Origin: Periplaneta americana
Lineage: Eukaryota; Arthropoda; Insecta; Blattodea; Blattidae
Direction of reading: 5' to 3'
Assembly (NCBI RefSeq): GCF_040183065.1
Contig: NC_091120.1
Coordinates: forward strand, 196,153,272-196,217,271
DNA length: 64,000 nt
The notes beneath the pieces are model-generated. The model saw nothing but the letters and a program-made list of their open reading frames with translations. It was not told where the DNA came from and searched no databases. Of the stretch, positions 34,197 to 44,489 are shown piece after piece (positions within the stretch are counted from its first letter, which is position 1; every line of letters begins with the position of its first letter). The position numbers and the translations under genes are program-made.

Positions 34197-35059
34197 CTGG
34201 ATGGAAGTAAATCATTATTTGCATAGATATGAATGTGATTTGGAGTAAATCAAAGTGATTGGGTCAATTTTTATTTCGCCCTTTTAAGGTGTTTGATACT
34301 AATAAATGCCTTTTTTTGTCCTTTTAAAGCAATATTTCTAGTTTATTTGCAATTTTCTAATTAAATGTAACGTAATTTTTATGAAATTTAAATATCTGAA
34401 ACAATGACTAACTTTACTAACAATAGTAAATAAAAGTAATTTATTTCTGTGCTTAATCTGCTAATCATGGTGCTTTAATACTATTGGTGTAATATGGATA
34501 ATCATCGACAATCCACAGTTACAAATATAATATTGTCATGTCTTCACGGTACCAACAATCAGCTTCATAATTTTAAATATTAAGCTCGTTCTCATAGAAG
34601 TTGTCACCTAGCATTTCCAATTGTTTGCTTTCATATTTTCAAATCTTACCGTTACAATTTTGTGCTACACGTGTTTATTATTGTAGGAGGAAGAAATTTG
34701 AGTGAGGAACAGTCAGTTATTGTCGAGTGACAGAAGGTATAAGATCGGTTAGCTAGAATGCCTAAATTCAGTAAACCATTGAAAATTAAACTTCATGCTT
34801 ACGTTAGTGAATTTGGTGCCCATGTGTTTTCAACCGATGGAACAGTTTTGTTATGTAAGGTTTGTAAAAAGACAATTTATCACGAAAAGAAAAAAAAGTA
34901 TTTCATAAGTCAACATGTGTCACCTACGAAGTAAATATGTGATTTATGTTGATATAATTTAAATTTACTGTTAAAATATATTATGTCTTTTTAAAATTTA
35001 TAATGCCTTTTTCAATGATTATTGTGCCATTCTTTTACGGGCTCTACTCATGGTATAGG
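34197..35059 (+). mobile_element. hAT-like element fragment inside LINE C
   Basis: The insert carries ATGCCTTTTT motifs near its left edge (34185), at 34297 and at 35003. The first and last share a 12-bp direct repeat, ATGCCTTTTTCA (34185-34196, 35003-35014). Inside is the N-terminal exon of a hAT-type protein. The inverse of the repeated motif, AAAAAGGCAT, is exactly what is amplified in the 34-bp array at 40.1-41.4 kb, so the two may be relatives. No clean terminal inverted repeat is seen. Confidence 0.5.
34759..34935 (+). pseudogene. hAT/BED-like protein N-terminal exon
   Basis: Frame from ATG at 34759: MPKFSKPLKIKLHAYVSEFG, then VFSTDGTVLLCKVCKKTIYH, then KKKYFISQHV, followed by a stop near GTAAAT, which could be a splice donor. 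The CxxC...H...H layout (CKVCKK, then QH) is a BED/CGGBP1-type zinc finger common to arthropod hAT-derived proteins. It should bind DNA ends. The rest of the transposase is absent from this window. Confidence 0.7.
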
Positions 35060-35760
35060 GTTGTTAGCAGAAGGAGAGATGATACTAAGGGATATGCTAC
35101 TGGAGCTTGTGAGCAGTATGGGATGGAGATAAATGCAAACAAGACGAAGACCATGGCTATCGGAAGTAAAATAAAGACGGTAAACTTGCGAATTCTAAAT
35201 GAGGCAGTAGAGCAAGTGGACAGCTTCAAATACACGGGGTGTACTATAAGCAGTAACATGAGCTGCTGTCAGGAACAGCAATGGCCAAGGATGCTTTAAT
35301 AGGAAAAGAAGTATCTTCTACGGACCTCTGGAGAAAGAACTAAGGAAAAGACTTGTGAAGTGCTTTGTGTGGAGTATGAGATTGTATGGGACAGAAACAT
35401 GGATATTACGAAGAAGTGAAGAGAAGCGAATAGAAGCATTTGAAATGTGGATATGGAGAAGAATGGAGCGTGTGAAGTGGACAGACAGAATTATAAAATG
35501 AAGCTATGTTGGAAAGAGTGGATGAAGGAAGAATGATGCTGAAACTGATTAGGAAGAGGAAAAGGAATTGGTTGGGTCAGTGGCTGAGAAGAAACTGCCT
35601 TCTGGAGGCTGCACTGGAAGGAATGGTGAACGGGAGAAGAGTTCGGTGTAGAAGAAGATATCAGATGATAGACAGCATTAGGATGTATGCGGTGACTAAA
35701 AGGCATAGAATAGAAAATACTGGAGAATGCTGAGTTTGCAGTGAAGGACTATGAATGAAT

Positions 35761-36480
35761 AAATTACAAGCATTATACAATGTTTAATACCAAAATACTA
35801 ACTACAGCACTGTTTCTCTCTTTTGCCTTCCCGTTCGACGTTAATATCTGAGTTCAATTTAGTTTCAAATGCATTTAAGTTACAGATTCGTAAAAGTTAT
35901 ACCACTATTAAACCAGCAATCAATAAAATCTGACATGTACATAATTTATACATTAAGAAACATATGAAATACGGAAAAGAGAAAGTTGAAACGAATATCT
36001 TATAGCCAGAGTATTAAGACTTTCAGACAGTTTCCAAGGCAACAAGACAATGGAAATGTTTGCTCTATAAAACTTCTTTTGTTCTTTCATGGAACGACCT
36101 GAAAAATTAACAAGGAGAGACGAAAAGAGAAGGTTCAAGGCCTCCTGGAATTTAATCCCTCACGGCTCTGAACAGCACGGAGAACTTCAAGAAGGCGGTG
36201 AGTGACAATGACATGAAACTAGTTCTGCTGCTCTCACATCGTGTTTCGTAGGACTACCTCAACACTACCCAAGGCCGCCGAGGTTATCCCCCGGGGCGTA
36301 GATCCCCGCCACGGATGTTAAATATAATCCTTGGAGTTATAGTGGGGCAACCATACAAAAGTGGCCAGGATATTAAACATTACGTTTCATTTATATAGGC
36401 TACTTCGTATCTCTAACAACAAACACATTGTATATGTCACCTCTTGAACTAGTAAACTATTAAACTGACATTTTATTGAT
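35761..36480. other. Intergenic, nothing recognised
   Basis: No supported gene. A short palindromic CCCCCGGGG at about 36284 is the only local oddity. Confidence 0.35.
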
Positions 36481-36484
36481 GTTC

Positions 36485-36610
36485 TGCCACTACCTGGCGA
36501 GGAATTGGAAGGTCCTTGGTTCAATTCCAAGTGATAGTGAGATTTTTCTCGTTCCAAAAGCTTTCAGAAGGGCACCAGGGTACACTACACTTAGCCTCAT
36601 AGGTAGTGAG
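36485..36610 (+). mobile_element. Diverged SINE related to family 3
   Basis: Contains GGTCCTTGGTTCAATTCC (B-box region), then GAGATTTTTCTCGTTCC and AAGCTTTCAGAAGGGCACC. These align with the TTTTTTCTCGTTGCC and AACTTTCAGAACGGCCCC body of SINE 3. The head and the 3' half differ or are missing. A related subfamily or an old copy. Confidence 0.5.
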
Positions 36611-36954
36611 AAGACAAAATATGAAAATTCATGTTCTACACTATCTTTCTAACGGTATGGGAACAAGAATTTTCATTAAGGACGATGTGTAGAACGCCAA
36701 AAAATTATCACATTCAATAATGTTTAATTAATTAATTATTTTTTCACATTTCACACAGTGAATACTTCTATAGCTACCTCCGAACTCAGTTTTCTTGATA
36801 TTACAAGGAAACAATAGATATGTTTTCCAGAAAACACTTGAAAGCCCCAAGCCTCACATATCACCAATATTCGGGATTCCCAACAGCAAGTGGAATCTCC
36901 AAATTTCCCTTTAGAGTCATTTAACTCGTGTCGTCAACGAATTCCAGAAGCAAA
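36611..36954. other. Intergenic, nothing recognised
   Basis: AT-rich sequence with no supported feature. Confidence 0.35.
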
Positions 36955-36997
<43 letters not shown>

Positions 36998-37454
36998 ATG
37001 AGAAAATAAGTAAATAAGTAACTAAGTAACTAAGTTAGTAAATAAATAAATTAATTAATTAATGAGTAAATAAGTAAATAAGTAAGTAAATAAGTAACTA
37101 AGTAAGTAACTAAGTAAGTAAGTAAGTAACTAAGTAAGTAAGTAAGTAAATAAATAAATAAATGAGTAAATAAGTAAATAAGTAAGTAAATAAGTATATA
37201 AGTAACTAAGTAAGTAAATAAATAAATAAATAAGTAAATAAGTAAGTAAATAAGTAAATAAGTAACTAAGTAAGTAAATAAATAAATAAATAAATAAATG
37301 AGTAAATAAGTAAGTAAATAAGTAACTAAGTAAGTAAGTAAATAAATAAATAAATGAATGAATGAGTAAATAAGTAAATAAGTAACTAACTAAGTAAGTA
37401 AGTAAATAAATAAATGAGTAAATAAGTAAATAAGTAACTAAGTAAGTAAGCAAG

Positions 37455-37509
<55 letters not shown>

Positions 37510-37728
37510 AATGAATGAATGAGTAAATAAGTAAGTAAATAAGTAAGTAACTAAGTAAGTAAGTAAGCAAGTAAATAAATAAATGAATGAATGAGTAAAT
37601 AAGTAAGTAAATAAGTAACTAACTAAGTAAGTAAGTAAGTAAATAAATAAATAAATGAGTAAATAAGTAAGTAAATAAGTAAGTAAGTAACTAAGTAAGT
37701 AAGTAAATAAATAAATAAATAAATAAAT
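36955..37728. repeat. TAAA/TAAG/TAAC compound tetranucleotide array, about 770 bp
   Basis: The tract is made only of AAAT, AAGT, AACT, AATT and AATG tetramers. It begins with a pure AAAT run and then cycles through blocks such as AAGTAACTAAGTAAGT and AAATAAATAAATGAGT every 50-65 bp. The frame stays in register over most of it. Long Leu/Tyr readings on minus are artefacts. An expansion of the LINE A tail sequence GTAAGTAAGTA is one possible origin. Confidence 0.95.
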
Positions 37729-37872
37729 GGTTGTATTCCACCTTTGTTTTTTTTTTCGAATCCAGTGTAAGTCCTTTCATGTTACTATATTATGCAGGAG
37801 AAGAATGTGTATGGTAGACCTGTATAGGAAGGAAGAAAGGATATCGATAGTATATATCATGTACAAGCTGTA

Positions 37873-39272
37873 GGGGAGAAGTGGGTACAGTGAGACAGGG
37901 ACAACAGTGAGACATTTTTTATTAGATAATATATTTTGATGTTGAGATGTTGGTAACAGTGGAGTTGTATGTTGCATATTTATACTCGATTTGATTATAG
38001 TTATAAAGGTCAGTGATGAAAAAATAATTCGTAATTTTTCACTCTAGAAGTAAAATTTTGCCTTGTGTTTAATGAAGGTTATATTGGATATACAAATGAG
38101 ATAAATATGAATGTTTTGTTACCTAATACTATGGCATTTGAGATTATTTTTGGCAAAGTTTCGTCTTTCCTGTTTTAATTTTGAAGTGATGGCGTCATTT
38201 TTAAATGAACTATGCGTAAAGGGAACAGTGAGACATGCCGTTGAAGGGTACACTGAGACGTCTCACTGTTCCCATGTACCAATGATTTGCAAAAACAAAC
38301 TGTAATTATATTACATTTACCAGTAACTAACATTAAAAAATGAAGATATTAGTAACCAATTTAGGAACTGTAGTTTAAAATAATGGATACATTACATTTT
38401 AATGGTTTCATAAATAAAAAATTATTCACAAAATTTAAGAAAATGTTAAAAAATAATAAAGGATTACATTAAATACTTATAATTACAAGCTTTGTTGCCA
38501 CCAAAAATTCGTTTCATTTTTTCACAAAAGTTTGAAATGTCATGGAAAATTCACTTTTCAAAATGCTCCAGATGTTTCAATTGTTTCGAAGTCAGACATC
38601 AAAATGATTCTAAATAAGTCTACAGAACATGGCAAGATAAAGAGACAGCAAGCTTTCTTTTCTTTTGAAATAAATGTAAATCATTTCAATGTCCGTTAAC
38701 AGACACTGTGGTGTCTCACTGTACACTCCTGAATGGGAACAGTGAGACATTTGCATTTTTTTTGACAAACACGCATTGCATATTATGTCCTTCATCTATT
38801 AACATTTCTGTTTATGTATTATTGTACTCCATGTTTTAATGTATATTTCTATTGCACTTTTTTTTTTCGTTATTGGTAACTCTATAGCATCTATTAGATG
38901 CTTTATGGTTGTGCTAACAGATGGAGTTACTTGTCAACAATGTGACGCTGAAACGTGTGTTGAGGTTACTGCCCAGCGACAGTCCTGACGTATTTTTATA
39001 TTGTGATGATTGGTTAATTTATATTAACCCGGCACACTCACAATCACACTCACATTCATACAAACACCCAGACACCCAGGGAATTCCTCTTCTTCAAGAA
39101 AAATTCACCGAGAGCCTAGCCCGGGAATCGAAACCAGCACCTCCTGATCTGGAAGCCAGCATGCTGACCAACACGGAGGCAGTCTTATTGCACTTGATTT
39201 TTAAAATACTTGAAATTTCACTTGCATACATATGTCTTAATATTTTGTATCTCACTGTACCCACTACTCCCC
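37873..39272. mobile_element. TA-flanked non-autonomous DNA transposon, 1,400 bp, with internal repeats
   Basis: TA at 37871-37872 and 39273-39274 flank GGGGAGAAGTGGGTACAGTG on the left and its near-perfect inverse on the right (CACTGTACCCACTACTCCCC). The motif ACAGTGAGAC recurs internally on both strands (about 37887, 37908, 38225, 38252-38275, 38715, 38740). The TA duplication and GGGG-type termini match the pogo-like element at 20.1 kb, but sequences differ. No transposase. A SINE has inserted at 38860-39185. Confidence 0.85.
38860..39185 (-). mobile_element. SINE family 5 with 10-bp target duplication (copy 1)
   Basis: On minus: a tRNA-like head (a GGTCAGCATGCTGGC-type block and a decayed B box), then GCCGGGTTAATATAAATTAA, GGACTGTCGCTGGGCAG, GTTTCAGCGTCACATTGTTG, and a TAATAGATGCTATAGAGTTA end with an A-rich tail (poly-T in plus at 38858-38868). 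TATTGCACTT flanks it at 38850-38859 and 39186-39195. The insertion lies within the TA-flanked element, so it is younger than that element. Confidence 0.9.
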
Positions 39273-39274
39273 TA

Positions 39275-40118
39275 CTTTGATACTCGTTTTCTCAATTTTC
39301 AACATTTTGTAACATTCAAAACTATGAATGTCTAAGATTTATTTTGTAAATAATGATGTAAACCTGCTCCAAGTGGTTTAGGAACGAAGATATTTTAGCA
39401 TTGAAATATTTATAATAGAAAAAGCTAGGAGGAGAAGACAGGAAGAATGAAAGATGAAGAATATATGAGGAAGGGGAAGAAGAATAAGGAGTGAAGTTTA
39501 AAGGAACTCCCGATCCTTTAACTCTGTTGTTGACATTCTTGTAGTTTGGGTCAAATTAAAGTAGGTCGGTGGGCCTGAAGGCATTCTAATCTGCAGACAA
39601 CAAGTTAAAAACTCTCCTCAATGGCAGCCAGGAGGGATTCGTAAGTCACATCTCTGTGTGGCGCTTTTGATCCTCGCCCACGACACACTCGGTGTTCTCT
39701 TACACTTTATCGCAATCCTCCCAACTCCCTCCGGGTCCAGGACATGGCGCAGCATCCATCTTTAGAGCAGTTTCCCACCCCATCCCCTCAAGATGAACAA
39801 GACAGAGCATTTTTTCTTCCCCTTTTCTATGAAAAAAATGTTCAGGAATGTGCAACAATGTCGTAAGGTGCAGAAGTATAAAAATGGAATTTTATTGTTA
39901 TTACGCAGCGAAATCTGAACGCCTCTGAAACCTGGAATCCCTATCAATATAAAAAGAAATGAATTCCTATTATCGGGATTTTATGTGGGGTGTTCTGGGA
40001 ACTGAAACAAGGAATCCTGGAAAAGAAAAGTGCACTATGTTTCTAAACTTGAGGTCCGAGAACCCCTAACAACTAAAAAACAGTCCTAAAATAAAACGAA
40101 TCATTAATTCTTCATCAC
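39275..40118. other. Intergenic, nothing recognised
   Basis: Includes a purine-rich stretch (39420-39500). No gene or RNA seen. Confidence 0.4.
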
Positions 40119-42074
40119 CAGAGACCGGAAGTAGAGGCATTATGAATAATTAAAATGTGCAGGAAAAAAGGCATCATAAATAGCTAAAATAGGCAGGCAA
40201 AAGGGCATCATAAATAGCTAAAATAGGCAGGCAAAAATGCATCATAAATAGCTAAAATAGGCAGGCAAAAAGGCATCATAAATAGCTAAAATAGGCAGGC
40301 AAAAAGGCATCATAAATAGGTAAACTAGACAGGCAAAAAGGCATCATAAATAGCTAAAATAGGCAGGCAAAAATGCATCATAAATAGCTAAAATAGGCAG
40401 GCAAAAAGGCATCATAAATAGGTAAACTAGACAGGCAAAAAGGCATCATAAATAGCTAAAATAGGCAGGCAAAAAGGCATCATAAATAGCTAAAATAGGC
40501 AGGCAAAAATGCATCATAAATAGCTAAAATAGGCAGGCAAAAAGGCATCATAAATAGGTAAACTAGACAGGCAAAAAGGCATCATAAATAGCTAAAATAG
40601 GCAGGCAAAAGGGCATCATAAATAGCTAAAATAGGCAGGCAAAAATGCATCATAAATAGCTAAAATAGGCAGGCAAAAAGGCATCATAAATAGCTAAAAT
40701 AGGCAGGCAAAAAGGCATCATAAATAGCTAAAATAGGCAGGCAAAAAGGCATCATAAATAGCTAAAATAGGCAGGCAAAAAGGCATCATAAATAGCTAAA
40801 ATAGGCAGGCAAAAAGGCATTACAAATAGCTATAATAGGCAGGCAAAAAGGCATTACAAATAGCTAAAATAGGCAGGCAAAAAGGCATCATAAATAGCTA
40901 AAATAGGCAGGCAAAAGTGCATCATAAATAGCTAAAATAGGCAGGCAAAAAGGCATCATAAATAGCTAAAATAGGCAGGCAAAAAGGCATTACAAAAAGC
41001 TAAAATAGGCAGGCAAAAAGGCATTACAAATAGCTATAATAGGCAGGCAAAAAGGCATTACAAATAGCTAAAATAGGCAGGCAAAAAGGCATCATAAATA
41101 GCTAAAATAGGCAGGCAAAAGTGCATCATAAATAGCTAAAATAGGCAGGCAAAAAGGCATCATAAATAGCTAAAATAGGCAGGCAAAAAGGCATTACAAA
41201 TAGCTAAAATAGGCAGGCAAAAAGGCATCATAAATAGCTAAAATAGGCAGGCAAAAAGGCATTACAAATAGCTAAAATAGGCAGGCAAAAAGGCATCATA
41301 AATAGCTCTAAAATAGGCAAGCAAAAATGCTTCATAAATAGCTAAAATAGGCAGGCAAAAAGGCATTATAAATATCTAAAATACGCAATAAAAGGCAATT
41401 ACAAAAACCTTGCACTAGACCCACAACCTTGCACTTTCTACAAAGGGATTTCGGCAGCAAGAAAAACTTTACATAAGTCGAATGCAAATTGAGATTTTCG
41501 ACTCTATGTTGCAATTACTGTCGGAAGCAAAGAAATCTTCTTCCCAGTAGCCTTGGAAAGTGCATTTTTGTGTTTGGTTGTACTGATGTGTTGCGATATG
41601 AAATATTTAGCTAGCTACAACGTTGCAATGAAAACTGAAAGAAAAATAACCGTTAAAAATAACGTTAGACCCGCACTCATTGTTGCCTTGTCAAATAACA
41701 CGAGCGATAATTAAAACGCTTACTGTTATACATTTTTGCACTGCAGCACTCATTGTTGCAAAGAGAATATGAACTGACTGAAAGATAATAATATACATTC
41801 GGTGAAGTCACTTTCATTGTAGCGATTATAGAAATAAATTAAAATGTACCTGTAGGCAATTTTTAATAATAAATTAATAAATAATAGATAAATAATCAAA
41901 TAAAGGCAAAAAAAGCATTTTTGCAAATTAGGCATTTATAATAAAAAAGGCAAAAAGGGCAACATAAAACTATGACGTTTGAATCACAAAGGTATAATTC
42001 GTACAGATTTACTTTCAAAATGAAGATAGATTTAACACATTTAAAAAGGCATTCTGCAAAACTTCCGGTCTCTG
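40119..42074. mobile_element. hAT-like element (1,956 bp) containing a 34-bp minisatellite
   Basis: Ends are a perfect 14-bp inverted repeat, CAGAGACCGGAAGT (40119-40132) and ACTTCCGGTCTCTG (42061-42074). The outer 8-mers, TTCATCAC and CTAATAAC, agree at 5 of 8 positions, including T at position 2 and A at position 7, as known for hAT duplications. The left terminus runs straight into the minisatellite (first unit at 40136). The right about 660 bp is unique AT-rich DNA with further GGCAT and AAAAAGGC motifs close to the end. No transposase. Non-autonomous. Confidence 0.8.
40136..41400. repeat. 34-bp minisatellite, about 37 units
   Basis: Unit GGCATCATAAATAGCTAAAA followed by TAGGCAGGCAAAAA (34 bp). 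Variants are GGTAAACTAGAC, GGCATTACAAATAGC and AAAAGTGC. They recur in a partly regular order (blocks of 3 to 5 units), showing segmental rounds of amplification. The first unit after the terminus is the most diverged, and units decay again near 41340-41400. Confidence 0.96.
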
Positions 42075-42189
42075 CTAATAACTAATATCATCATGTCACC
42101 ATCCTTAATATTCTCAAATACGCTTCCGCGTTTTAATTCTACTGTGAGAAAGTGGGAACTAAGCACCAAACAGCTGTCCCGTAACTTTG

Positions 42190-43440
42190 GGAAATTAAAA
42201 GAAGATTGGAAAACAAGAGAGACGAGACAACAGGAGAGAAGAGACGAGAGAAGATACAAGAAAAGAGAGAAGAGAATAGAGACGAAACAAGAAAATAGAA
42301 AAAGGATAAGAGACGACATAAGAATCAAGAGACAAGGTCAGAGATGAAATAGTATACAAGAAGTGAGACAAGAGAGAAGAAACGAGAGAAGAGAAGAGAT
42401 AAGAGAGAACAAACAAGAAAAGAGACGAGGGACAAGCGAAAATACAAGATGTGAGACAAGAGATGAAAGAAAAAACGGAAAGAGAAACGGCACGAGTGAA
42501 GATACAAGGTAAGAGACGAGAGAAAAAACAAGAAGAAACAAGAGAAGGGAAAAGAGACGAGAGAAGATACAAGAAGACAAGAAAAGACAGAAGAAACAAG
42601 AGAAGAGAAAAGGGACGAATTAAAAACGGGAGAAGAAAAAGAAACAAGGAACAAGAGAACACGGTCAGCGCGTCTGGCTGCGAAACCAGGTGGCCCGGGT
42701 TCGAATCCCGGTCGGGGCAAGTTACCTGGTTGAGGTTTTTCCCGGGGTTTTCCCTCAACCCAATACGAGCAAATGCTGGGTAACTTTCGGTCCTGGACCA
42801 CGGACTCATTTCACAGGCATTATCAACTTCATATCATTCAGACGCTAAATAACCTAGATGTTGATACAGCGTCGTAAAATAACCCAATAAAATAAAATAA
42901 AATAAAACAAGAGAATAGAGAAGAAATATACAAGAGAAGGCATGAGAGAAGATACAAGTGATGCAAGAGAAGAAACAACAGAAGAGAGAAAATAGATGAG
43001 ATACAATAGAGGAGGAGAAAGAGAAAAAAAGAGACGAGAGAATATACAAAAGAAGAGAGAGAAGAGACGAGAGACGATACGAGAAGAGAGAAGAAAAACA
43101 CAAGAGACGAGAAGATAAAAACAAGAGACGAGAAAAGAAAAGATAGAAGAAAGATGAAACAAGGGACGAGAAAAGAGAAGAAAGAAGAAATAAGAGACAA
43201 GAAACTAGAACAGAAGATTGAAGGTATAAGGAAAAAAAAACAAGAGAAGGGTCAAGAGAATAGAATAGAGGAGAGAGAAGACACAAGAAATGAGAAGAGA
43301 TAAGAGATAATATGGGGATAAAAGCGACGTGGAAGTAGTGAAGATAGAAAGAAGACGAGACAGAAAAAGAAAATAAAATGTACAAGAGGAAAGAGTAGAG
43401 ACAAGAGATAGTTTAGAAGAGAGATGAATGAGAGACGGGA
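42190..43440. repeat. GA-rich low-complexity tract, split by a SINE
   Basis: Purine-rich irregular repeats (ACAAGAGAAGAGACGAGAGA and variants) cover 42190-42650 and 42916-43440. Long Ser/Leu/Phe-rich minus-strand frames and Arg/Glu-rich plus-strand frames are composition artefacts. The tract is continuous if the SINE at 42660-42905 is removed. Confidence 0.9.
42660..42905 (+). mobile_element. SINE family 1, near full length
   Basis: tRNA-like head GGTCAGCGCGTCTGGCTG and GGGTTCGAATCCCGG (B box, about 42697). Body GGTTGAGGTTTTTCCCGGGG, CAAATGCTGGGTAACTTTCG and GGCATTATCAACTTC. 3' domain GACGCTAAATAACC then GTTGATACAGCGTCGTAAAA, and an (AAAAT)n tail. The head is truncated in the A-box region. 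AACAAGAGAA flanks it (42650-42659 and 42906-42915), though the target tract is itself rich in that motif. Confidence 0.9.
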
Positions 43441-43800
43441 AAGGAGAGCGAGTTCTGAGGAGAGAAGTAAGTTGCACCTTTGAGACGAACGGGAAAGTTA
43501 ATTTCTTAGTAATATCCATTCGTTAAATTGTTACAAGATGATTCCACTTCAACTGAAAAGAGCATCTAGCATAGCGAAGCTACTCTGTGTGTATGGATGG
43601 CATTATGGCAATCAATAAAGCCCGTATTGTATACAAGCTTGCTCAGCTGCCAGACATCACATAAACAGATACACCAACTAGCACTAGCAGCTCTGATGAA
43701 GGACGATTGCTGCTGAACTTTCTACTGACAGAAAGCCTGGTTTGTGATAAGATGTCTTTAATTTATACCTACATTTTCTTCGAAAGGAGTTAGTATTGTT
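43441..43800. other. Intergenic, nothing recognised
   Basis: Mixed sequence with no supported feature. Confidence 0.35.
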
Positions 43801-43802
43801 GG

Positions 43803-43838
<36 letters not shown>

Positions 43839-43975
43839 CCAGGAACGTGAGTTCCCCGAGAAAATCCCTCTGCAACGTCTGTTTTTTCCCCACTTCAAGT
43901 TCAATAAAAACTAAACTTAGTATCGAACCTAGGCCACCTGCATGAAACACCACTGTGCTATTGCTAAGTCACAGA
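43801..43975 (-). mobile_element. SINE family 7 with long A tail
   Basis: On minus: GTGACTTAGCAATAGCACAG (A-box region), GGCCTAGGTTCGATACTAAG (B box), AACTTGAAGTGGGGAAAAAA, GGGATTTTCTCGGGGAACTC and ACGTTCCTGGAGC, then a run of about 33 A (poly-T at 43803-43835 in plus). Short tRNA-derived element. No clear target duplication. The intact long A run suggests a recent insertion. Confidence 0.75.
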
Positions 43976-44345
43976 CATGGGTGATGGTCAACTACTTAGG
44001 AAGAGAGAAACTGGAGTGAAAAATCCAGTGTAACTTGGTTATAGCACCACGGTTAGTGGGACACTTCGGTTATAGCGACAATGATCAAACAGTACGGTTT
44101 TTAAAATTTGTTCGACAGTTGTTCTAAATGTTTTTTGATCCCGGATCCCTTGCGACCCGAAAAATAAATTCCCGGATCCTCAAATTAATCTCTACTAGGC
44201 TTTGGACAATGAAGCACAAGACTTCGAAACTAGTCAAGAGAAGTAAATCCTAAATATTAACATGTTAAAGAAGTTGGAAATTTAATCTGTGATATATATA
44301 AGTGTTGAAAGTGTATATAGACAAATGATGAAGCATATAGAGTGA
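43976..44345. other. Intergenic, nothing recognised
   Basis: Mixed sequence with no supported feature. Confidence 0.35.
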
Positions 44346-44489
44346 GGCCTTGACGTAGATGGGGGGGATAATATTAAAATGGATTTGAGGGAGGTGGGAT
44401 ATGATGGTAGAGATTGGATTAATCTTGCTCAGGATAGGAACCGATGGCGGGCTTATGCGAGGGCGACAATGAACCTTCGGGTTACTTAA

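Larger units (their letters stand above)
33955..35760 (+). pseudogene. LINE family C copy split by a hAT fragment (copy C2)
   Basis: The left part (33955-34196) encodes NLYMKQRVEVTIGE, EGSEIGREVQGCPLSPTLFN and IYLEDLMKNCFQNMGGVTVG, the RT region before the YADD-type box. The right part (from about 35060) resumes with CEQYGMEINANKTKTMAIGS, VDSFKYTGCTISSNMSCCQE, and after frame breaks FEMWIWRRMERVKW, RKRKRNWLGQWLRRNCLLE and RRYQMIDSIRMY, ending near 35760. About 860 bp of foreign DNA separates the two. Part of motif C is lost at the junction. Confidence 0.85.

Noticed and set aside
37130..37570. 146-residue Leu/Tyr frame on minus
   Set aside because: Reading of a TAAN tetranucleotide array.
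38921..39280. 119-residue plus frame and its paralogue at 49389-49646
   Set aside because: Both are antisense readings of SINE family 5. Similarity reflects the SINE, not a gene family.
40136..41400. CRISPR array (regular 34-bp repeats)
   Set aside because: There are no unique spacers. Units are head-to-tail with no intervening variable sequence, and the context is eukaryotic.
42195..43519. Ser/Leu/Phe-rich membrane-like frames on minus
   Set aside because: They lie in the GA-rich tract, and several run through the inserted SINE, so they cannot be conserved coding sequence.
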